A DNA stretch of 12,105 nucleotides from an uncultured Erysipelotrichaceae bacterium (GTDB lineage: Bacteria > Bacillota_I > Bacilli_A > RF39 > UBA660): NCBI GenBank assembly GCA_902783405.1, contig CACZQZ010000006.1:1-12105 (forward strand), given 5' to 3'. The first letter of the stretch is position 1, and each line of letters begins with the position of its first letter. The position numbers and the translations under genes are program-made. The notes under the pieces are model-generated. The model was not told the DNA's origin, searched no databases, and saw only the letters and a program-made list of their open reading frames with translations. Below are positions 6,488 through 12,105 of the stretch, piece after piece.

Positions 6488-8629
6488 ATGAAAAAGTTTT
6501 TAACAATAGCGTCTATTTTTAGTGGAATAAGTATACTTTTTTACTTTTTAATTGGTGCTTATATACCTATGTTTATAGAAGTTGGAATTACAATGTTTTA
6601 TCTTTATTTAGGAAATGGAACTGTAACTAAATCAAATAAAACAATTCTTTTAGTTTCAGCTATCATAAATTTATCATTTAATTTTATATCCAGTATTTTA
6701 GCATTTGTTGCTTATAGCGAATCGGATAAAGAAATAAAAGTATTAACTGAAGAAGAAAAGAAACAAAGAAAAATTCTTACGATTTTAAATGTTGGAACCT
6801 TTATGGTTATTTTATCGGGATTTATTTTTGTTACAACGTCTAAAGATGATTTTTCAGATTTTATGAAAACTTTATTTTTATTCTTTGGATCTATTCTTTT
6901 TGTATTTTTATATATTTTCACAAAAAAACAATTGCATATGACTTTTAGTTGTAAAGTATATTATTTAATTAGTCTTGTATTTCTAGGGTTTACTTATTAC
7001 TCATTAGGTAATTTTGAATTATTAGGATCTTATTTTTCTGTTCATGGAGAAGGATCAAATTTGTTTCTGGCAAGTAATTTTATTATAGATGCCATATTAT
7101 GTAGTTTATTATATAAAGAGTATTCTAATAGAACAATATTATACATTATTTATTCTTTTTTAGTTTTATCAATATTTAATTTTATGAGTGTCCTTCATTT
7201 AGATTATTTTTATATGATTACTGCGTTTACGTTGATATTATCTATGATTCATTTTGTTAAGACTTCTAAAGATACTTTGTGTTATGGATATGGATTATTA
7301 CTTTTTTTAATATGTATAAGTATTATGAATATAGAAAATGCTAATCCTGTGTTTTTAACTATTTTAACGATATTACAAATTTTTAATTTAATCATTTATT
7401 CTAAGAGGTTGGATTCTTCTTTTAGTAAGGCTTCTAGTATTATCATGGGAATTGCTTGCATTTTAAATTTTGGCCTTAGAGTAATAATTGATTTTAATTT
7501 ATTTGTTTCGATTTTAATTCCTTGTTTATCTTTATTTTACATTGTTATTTTCATAAATAAATTGTTTTTTAAGGATAAGAATTTTTCTACTTTTGTTATG
7601 GTTTTAATGAATTTTATTTTTCTGATTTTTTATTTAATTTCTATTTCATTAAATATTACTACATTTTTAATTGTTGCTTTATCTATAATGCTTACTAATA
7701 TGATTTACCTCATGTATACAAAAGAAAAAACTTTGGAATATTATTTAGATCCTTTTAAAAAAATAATTTTTATTAGTACTTGTTTATATGCTATAAGTTG
7801 TTATCAACATTTATCAGTTAATTTGTCATTATCTATTCTTGTTCTATTAATGTTTGTATTTTTCACTTTTATAAAAGAACATACATTAAAAAATCTATAT
7901 TTTGGAATTTTAATTTATCTTATATTATTATCATCCTTTATTAACTTATTTAAATTTGATTTTTTAGCTATGTCTATATTTATCTTAAGCATTATTGGAT
8001 TATTCCTTTCTACTGAAAAAGAAGAAAGATATAAAAGTTTTAGAATTCCATTTTATATTTTTATGCATTTTATGATTTATTATTATTTTATAAATATACC
8101 ATTATTTAAGAGATTTTTTATAGGATATATTTTAGTTTTTTGTATCTATAGTTTAATTATGTGGCTTTATAAAAACAAAAGAAAATATTTTGTTATAACT
8201 TCTTATTTGATGACATTACCTATGTTTGGTTTAGTTACATCAAATATACAAAATAATGATATTACTATTATAGTAATGAATTTAATTGGTTTTTATTTCC
8301 TATGGATAACAAATAAAAACTTTATCAAAAAAGATGTAGATAAAATAGTTATTACGGATATGGTCACAATAGCACTTCTTTCTATGGTCATTTTTACAGA
8401 TAGTATTTTACTTTCAGTGTATGGAGGAATTGTATCATTTATGTTATTATCGATTGGTTTTTCTTATAAAAAGTATGAACATTTGTTTACCATTTCTATT
8501 GTAGCAACTATTATCAATATTGTTGTATCATTTAAAGAATTATGGCTGTCGTTTAGCTTATGGTTTTATTTATTAATTATCGGTATTTTTATGATTGTAT
8601 TTGCGACATATAGAGAAATAAAAAAATAA
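6488..8629 (+). CDS. Large polytopic membrane protein of unknown function
   Basis: A 713-residue, extremely hydrophobic protein with, by eye, more than twenty membrane segments joined by short loops. The only longer charged stretch near the N-terminus is SESDKEIKVLTEEEKKQRK (about 77-95). This separates an N-terminal block of about three segments from the rest, hinting at two modules. The C-terminal end (FKELWLSFSLWFYLLIIGIFMIVFATYREIKK) has the shape seen at the end of multi-TM families such as SCO7613-type, DUF2157 and DUF2339 proteins, but I cannot assign any of them. No catalytic motif, signal peptidase site or nucleotide-binding motif is visible. The start at 6488 has the Shine-Dalgarno AGAGGG (6477-6482). 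It is a single-gene unit: own promoter upstream and terminator 15 bp downstream. The next gene is also a membrane protein, so a role in the cell envelope is possible but unproved. Confidence 0.85.
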   Translation: MKKFLTIASIFSGISILFYFLIGAYIPMFIEVGITMFYLYLGNGTVTKSNKTILLVSAIINLSFNFISSILAFVAYSESDKEIKVLTEEEKKQRKILTILNVGTFMVILSGFIFVTTSKDDFSDFMKTLFLFFGSILFVFLYIFTKKQLHMTFSCKVYYLISLVFLGFTYYSLGNFELLGSYFSVHGEGSNLFLASNFIIDAILCSLLYKEYSNRTILYIIYSFLVLSIFNFMSVLHLDYFYMITAFTLILSMIHFVKTSKDTLCYGYGLLLFLICISIMNIENANPVFLTILTILQIFNLIIYSKRLDSSFSKASSIIMGIACILNFGLRVIIDFNLFVSILIPCLSLFYIVIFINKLFFKDKNFSTFVMVLMNFIFLIFYLISISLNITTFLIVALSIMLTNMIYLMYTKEKTLEYYLDPFKKIIFISTCLYAISCYQHLSVNLSLSILVLLMFVFFTFIKEHTLKNLYFGILIYLILLSSFINLFKFDFLAMSIFILSIIGLFLSTEKEERYKSFRIPFYIFMHFMIYYYFINIPLFKRFFIGYILVFCIYSLIMWLYKNKRKYFVITSYLMTLPMFGLVTSNIQNNDITIIVMNLIGFYFLWITNKNFIKKDVDKIVITDMVTIALLSMVIFTDSILLSVYGGIVSFMLLSIGFSYKKYEHLFTISIVATIINIVVSFKELWLSFSLWFYLLIIGIFMIVFATYREIKK

Positions 8630-8643
8630 TTTAATTGTTGGTG

Positions 8644-8667
8644 AAACAGGAATATCTTCCTGTTTTT
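8644..8667 (+). terminator. Rho-independent terminator after the 713-aa membrane protein gene
   Basis: A 9-bp perfect stem, AAACAGGAA (8644-8652) / TTCCTGTTT (8657-8665), has a TATC loop and a short T tract. The GT-C gene promoter follows 10 bp later. Confidence 0.85.
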
Positions 8668-8672
8668 AATTT

Positions 8673-8695
8673 TAAATGATATAATAAAAAAAGAG
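8673..8695 (+). promoter_or_regulatory. Extended -10 promoter of the GT-C gene, copy 1 of a repeated module
   Basis: TGATATAAT (8677-8685, -10 at 8680-8685) is followed by seven A and GAG. The 23 bases 8673-8695 are identical to 10451-10473 before rbfA. No -35 is evident. The predicted start site is near 8692. Confidence 0.7.
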
Positions 8696-8737
8696 ATGAG
8701 ATATTATAGGTATTTTAATAAGAGGTATGATGATTTA

Positions 8738-10423
8738 ATGAAAAAAGAAGATAAATTATATGGTAGTTTAATAATTATAATAAGCATGTTACTTTTATTT
8801 CAATTGTTTTTTAATCAAAGATTTTTTGGCGACGATACTGTATTTCATTCAGCCAACATAATTGCATTATCAAAAACAATTCATTTTAATCATATATTTG
8901 GAAATAATATATTGCAATTACCAATTAATTTATTTGGCTATGGAACTTATTTGTTTTATCCAAAATTACCTCATCTTTTAGCGGCATATATATATAAGTG
9001 TTCTGAAAATATATATTTTAGTATGAATGTGATTTATTTTTTTACACTTTCTCTTTCTGGTATTGCCATGTATTTCTTAGCAAAAAAAATATTAAAAAAT
9101 GAATTTGCTTCATTTGTGGCAAGTATTATATATATGTCATTTCCATATCATTTATATGATATATATATACGTGATGCTTTTGCAGAAAATTTTGTTTTTT
9201 TAATTATTCCGTTAATTTTTTTAGGGTTAGAGGAATTAAAAGAAAATCATTTAAAAGAATTTTATATATTCTTTATATTAGGTTATATAATTGGAATATA
9301 TAGTCATTTGATAAGTATGGTTTTTTGTACGTTATTTGTTCTTCTATATTTAATATATTATAAAAAAGATTTCTATTCAAAAGATAAAGTAAAAGCTTTT
9401 GCTAAAAGTTTTTTAATTGTGTTGACATTTTCATTGCCATTTTTAATAACGATTATTGAACATAAATTATTAGGTATATATGTAGTTTTTTCTGATTCTT
9501 TTGCTAGTAGGGAATTTGTTTTAAACGAAGTTTTAAATATTAAGACTCTTTGTATTGATAAAATTGGCATCATAAGTTTAATATTATTTGTTGTAAGTGT
9601 TATATTTCATATGTTATATCATAGAAATAGTAAGCGATATTTCTTTTTACTAGTGTCAATTATTTTTTTGACAGCATTCATTTGTTCAAAATTTATTTGG
9701 CAAATTATGCCTGATTTTTTATTGATGATTCAATTTCCATGGCGTTTGATTACATTTTTGACTGTAGTTTTTTCCATATATGTTGTCATACCAATTGCAG
9801 AATTATTAAAAACGTCTGAAAAACAAATTGTTATTTTTACATCTATATTTTTTGTTGTAATTATGTTGATAATAAGTATAGGACAAGAAAGTTATTATGG
9901 AAACAAACAATTTACAGAAGAAGAAATGGTTTCATTAAATATATCTATGGGATGGAATTTAGAATATTTAACAAAGGATCAAGCATTGGATTATAGTGTT
10001 AATAATAATAGTATTGATTTCTATCATGAAAAGTCATTGGACTATTCTATATACACAGATTATGAAACAGAACTAATAGATATAAAGGATGAGTTTCCAA
10101 ATCTTCAATTCACTAAAAATGATAATAAGAAAGTATCTATTACTTTACCTAGAACCTATTATTTAGGATATGTTTTAAAAGATAGTAAAGGTAATATATA
10201 TAAGTTGGTAAATAACAATGGTTATTTGAGTTCTAAAATTAAAACTAAAGGTTCATATCAATTAGTTTACACAAAAACTACTATTGAAAAAATCACTTTG
10301 ATTATTCGAGATACTACTGCTATTGTAATACTAGTACTTTTAATAAAAAAGTATAGAATAATAAAAAAAGAAGACCAAATTAAAAAGCATAAAAAAAAGT
10401 TAAAAAGAGAAAACATTAGTTGA
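8738..10423 (+). CDS. GT-C-like integral membrane protein (6-pyruvoyl-tetrahydropterin synthase-related membrane family), putative glycosyltransferase
   Basis: A 561-residue protein. The first membrane helix is followed by an acidic loop GDDTVFH (D32, D33), placed like the catalytic DxD/DD motif in the first outer loop of GT-C glycosyltransferases. Further signatures of this family are YPKLPHLLAAYIY (from 75), YIRDAFAE (143-150) before a hydrophobic 'P' helix, and QFPWRLITFL (from 332). About ten to twelve membrane helices lead to a C-terminal outer domain (about 385-520, polar, beta-rich looking), a last helix, and a very basic cytoplasmic tail (KKHKKKLKREN). GT-C enzymes use lipid-phosphate sugars outside the membrane, so a role in surface polysaccharide or glycolipid making is inferred. 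Start: ATG 8738 has AGAGGT at 8721-8726; an in-frame ATG at 8696 would add 14 residues but lies about 4 nt from the predicted transcript start, without room for a ribosome site. The family's pterin-synthase name does not imply that activity. Confidence 0.8.
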   Translation: MKKEDKLYGSLIIIISMLLLFQLFFNQRFFGDDTVFHSANIIALSKTIHFNHIFGNNILQLPINLFGYGTYLFYPKLPHLLAAYIYKCSENIYFSMNVIYFFTLSLSGIAMYFLAKKILKNEFASFVASIIYMSFPYHLYDIYIRDAFAENFVFLIIPLIFLGLEELKENHLKEFYIFFILGYIIGIYSHLISMVFCTLFVLLYLIYYKKDFYSKDKVKAFAKSFLIVLTFSLPFLITIIEHKLLGIYVVFSDSFASREFVLNEVLNIKTLCIDKIGIISLILFVVSVIFHMLYHRNSKRYFFLLVSIIFLTAFICSKFIWQIMPDFLLMIQFPWRLITFLTVVFSIYVVIPIAELLKTSEKQIVIFTSIFFVVIMLIISIGQESYYGNKQFTEEEMVSLNISMGWNLEYLTKDQALDYSVNNNSIDFYHEKSLDYSIYTDYETELIDIKDEFPNLQFTKNDNKKVSITLPRTYYLGYVLKDSKGNIYKLVNNNGYLSSKIKTKGSYQLVYTKTTIEKITLIIRDTTAIVILVLLIKKYRIIKKEDQIKKHKKKLKRENIS

Positions 10424-10433
10424 ACTTGATGTG

Positions 10434-10473
10434 TTTACTTTACTTGACTATAAATGATATAATAAAAAAAGAG
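10434..10473 (+). promoter_or_regulatory. Promoter of rbfA-lepA, copy 2 of a repeated module
   Basis: TGATATAAT (-10 at 10458-10463 with TG at 10455-10456) has a weak -35-like TTTACT at 10434-10439 with an 18-bp spacer. The seven A and GAG that follow are shared with the module at 8673-8695. The start site near 10470 would leave a UTR of about 12 nt containing GAGGTGAT (10471-10478) as Shine-Dalgarno. I see no terminator between the GT-C gene and this promoter, so read-through is possible. Confidence 0.7.
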
Positions 10474-10481
10474 GTGATACC

Positions 10482-10823
10482 ATGAGTATTAAAATAGATC
10501 GAATTGGTAGTAATTTAGTAAAAGAAATTAGTTATATTTTAATGACTGAAGTAAAAGATAATGATATTAAATTTGTAACTATTACAGATTGTAAAGTATC
10601 AAGTGATTTAAGTTATGCAAAAGTATATTATACTGTTTTAAATGATGATAAAAAAGAAGAAACAGCGAAAGCCTTAAAAAATGCTAGAGGATTTATTCGT
10701 AGTAAACTTTTTGATAGAGTAGAACTTAGAAACGTACCAGAATTAGAATTTATCTATGATGAATCAATTGCATATGGAAATAAAATAGAAAAAATTATAG
10801 AAGAAATTCATGAAGAAAAATAG
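10482..10823 (+). CDS. rbfA: 30S ribosome-binding factor A
   Basis: RbfA is a small KH-like RNA-binding protein that binds the 30S subunit during late 16S rRNA maturation and matters most in the cold. The 113-residue protein has the family pattern: an N-terminal helix (DRIGSNLVKEISYIL), a strand region VTITDCKVSSDLSYAKVYYTVL (32-53), the NARGFIRSKL helix (67-76), and the hallmark LRNVPELEFIYDES (82-95). The start is supported by the strong Shine-Dalgarno GAGGTGAT. lepA begins 7 bp after the stop, so the two are cotranscribed. rbfA usually sits in the nusA-infB-truB cluster; here it is away from those genes. Confidence 0.97.
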   Translation: MSIKIDRIGSNLVKEISYILMTEVKDNDIKFVTITDCKVSSDLSYAKVYYTVLNDDKKEETAKALKNARGFIRSKLFDRVELRNVPELEFIYDESIAYGNKIEKIIEEIHEEK

Positions 10824-10830
10824 GTGACAT

Positions 10831-12105
10831 ATGAAATTAGAAAACATACGTAATTTTTCTATTATAGCCCATATTGATCATGGGAAAAGTACTCTAGCAG
10901 ATCGCATCTTAGAAATTACAGGAGCAGTTAGTGAAAGAGAATCAAAAGAACAACTTTTAGATAATATGGATATTGAAAGAGAAAGAGGAATTACCATTAA
11001 ACTAAACGCTGTACAGCTTCATTATAATTATAATAATGAAGAATACACTCTTCATTTAATTGACACTCCAGGACATGTTGATTTTACATATGAGGTATCA
11101 AGAAGTTTAGCTGCATGTGAAGGAGCGCTTTTAGTTGTCGATGCCGCACAAGGAATAGAAGCACAAACACTTGCAAACCTTTATTTAGCACTTGATAATA
11201 ATCTAACCATTATTCCAGTAATTAATAAAATTGATTTACCAAATGCTAATCCAGAAAAAGTAAAAAAAGAACTTATGGATACTTTAGGATTTTCTGAAGA
11301 TGAAATAGTTTTAGTAAGTGCGAAAAACGGTATTGGAATAGACACTTTAATGGAAACTATTATCAAAAAAATACCTGCCCCTACAAAAGAGGATGATAAA
11401 TTAAAAGCATTAATTTTTGATAGTTTTTATGATCCTTATAAAGGAGCTGTCATATATACTAGAATAAAAAACGGAAAAGTATCAGTTGGTGACAAAATTA
11501 AAATGATGCAAACTGGTAGCACTTATGAAGTTACTGAACTAGGTGTTCATAATCCCAAAGAAGAACATAAACAAGAACTCACATCTGGAGAAGTAGGTTA
11601 TATTACAGCTAGCATTAAAAGTTTAGAAGATGTAAAAGTAGGAGATACATTAACATTAGAAAGTAATCCTACAGATAAACCTTTTGAAGGATATAAACAA
11701 GTAAAATCAATGGTATTCTGTGGTTTATATCCAATTGAATCATCTAAATTTAAAGATTTAAGAGAAGCTTTAGAAAAATTAAAACTAAATGATGCATCTT
11801 TATCTTTTGAACCAGAAACTAGTAAAGCATTAGGCTTTGGATTTAGATGTGGTTTCTTAGGCCTTCTACATATGGAAATTATAGAAGAGAGAATCGAAAG
11901 AGAATTTCATATTGAACTTATCGCAACTTCTCCATCAGTAGTCTATGAAGTAGAACTCACAGATTGCCGTGTAGAATTTGTAGATAGTCCATCAAAAATG
12001 CCAGACAGAACCAAAATTAAAGAAATTAGAGAACCTTATATTAGAACAAATATTTTTGTACCAAGTGAATATATTGGTTCTATTATGGAATTATGCCAAA
12101 ATAAA
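10831..12105 (+). CDS. lepA: Elongation factor 4, 3'-truncated by the window
   Basis: LepA/EF4 is a translational GTPase that binds the ribosome; back-translocation and a role in 30S biogenesis have been proposed. The frame is open from the ATG to the right edge with no stop: 425 residues of an expected 600 or so. GTPase motifs are complete: G1 AHIDHGKS (13-20), switch RGIT (52-55), G3 DTPGH (78-82), G4 NKID (132-135), G5 SAK (163-165). A beta-barrel domain II follows (about 190-280), then domain III, with the LepA-specific GFRCGFLGLLHMEI (337-350), which separates it from EF-G and EF-Tu. The C-terminal LepA domain lies outside. The Shine-Dalgarno AGGTG (10822-10826) overlaps the rbfA stop codon, so translation is probably coupled. 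Confidence 0.98.
   Translation, partial: MKLENIRNFSIIAHIDHGKSTLADRILEITGAVSERESKEQLLDNMDIERERGITIKLNAVQLHYNYNNEEYTLHLIDTPGHVDFTYEVSRSLAACEGALLVVDAAQGIEAQTLANLYLALDNNLTIIPVINKIDLPNANPEKVKKELMDTLGFSEDEIVLVSAKNGIGIDTLMETIIKKIPAPTKEDDKLKALIFDSFYDPYKGAVIYTRIKNGKVSVGDKIKMMQTGSTYEVTELGVHNPKEEHKQELTSGEVGYITASIKSLEDVKVGDTLTLESNPTDKPFEGYKQVKSMVFCGLYPIESSKFKDLREALEKLKLNDASLSFEPETSKALGFGFRCGFLGLLHMEIIEERIEREFHIELIATSPSVVYEVELTDCRVEFVDSPSKMPDRTKIKEIREPYIRTNIFVPSEYIGSIMELCQNK

Noticed and set aside
10444..10463. TTGACT at 10444-10449 as -35 of the rbfA promoter
   Set aside because: The spacer to the TATAAT is only 8 bp, far too short for sigma-A.

Overview
The window is a very AT-rich piece of bacterial chromosome. 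It uses the standard code: TGA ends three genes and Trp is TGG. It carries a T-box riboswitch, purine-rich Shine-Dalgarno sites, sigma-A type promoters and U-tract hairpin terminators. This combination points to a low-GC Firmicute, probably a Bacilli/Erysipelotrichia-like or Mollicutes-related (RF39-type) gut lineage. The phylum-level call is fairly firm; the finer placement is inference from composition and gene style only.

Layout. (1) 1-356: C-terminal part of an Rpn/PD-(D/E)XK transposase-like protein, cut by the left edge. (2) 390-3232: a consensus promoter, a tyrosine-specific T-box leader, then a tight operon of a HAD-family hydrolase, deoC (deoxyribose-phosphate aldolase) and tyrS, closed by a terminator. 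(3) 3235-5579: a CtpE-like P-type cation ATPase with its own extended -10 promoter. (4) 5566-5597: a long perfect hairpin that serves as a shared terminator between the ATPase and the convergent rpsD. (5) 5599-6383, minus strand: monocistronic rpsD (ribosomal protein S4) with a consensus promoter and a roughly 147-nt leader that can form a pseudoknot, a likely S4 autoregulatory site. (6) 6457-8667: a large polytopic membrane protein of unknown function with its own promoter and terminator. (7) 8677-10423: a GT-C-like integral membrane protein (6-pyruvoyl-tetrahydropterin-synthase-related membrane family), probably a lipid-linked-sugar glycosyltransferase. (8) 10455-12105: rbfA followed by lepA (EF4), the latter cut by the right edge.

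How it fits together. Much of the window serves translation: TyrRS under tRNA-Tyr sensing, S4 under probable self-control, and RbfA with LepA, both linked to 30S subunit maturation. Between these sit three membrane proteins, one ion pump and two envelope-type proteins. Transcription units are short and packed, and the extended -10 element TGnTATAAT recurs four times just upstream of genes.

I see no CRISPR array, tRNA, rRNA, complete insertion sequence or prophage. The least explained items are the T-box expression platform, the tyrosine control of deoC and the HAD enzyme, the unknown membrane protein, and the 23-nt promoter module repeated before the GT-C gene and rbfA. No clearly new multi-gene system is evident.
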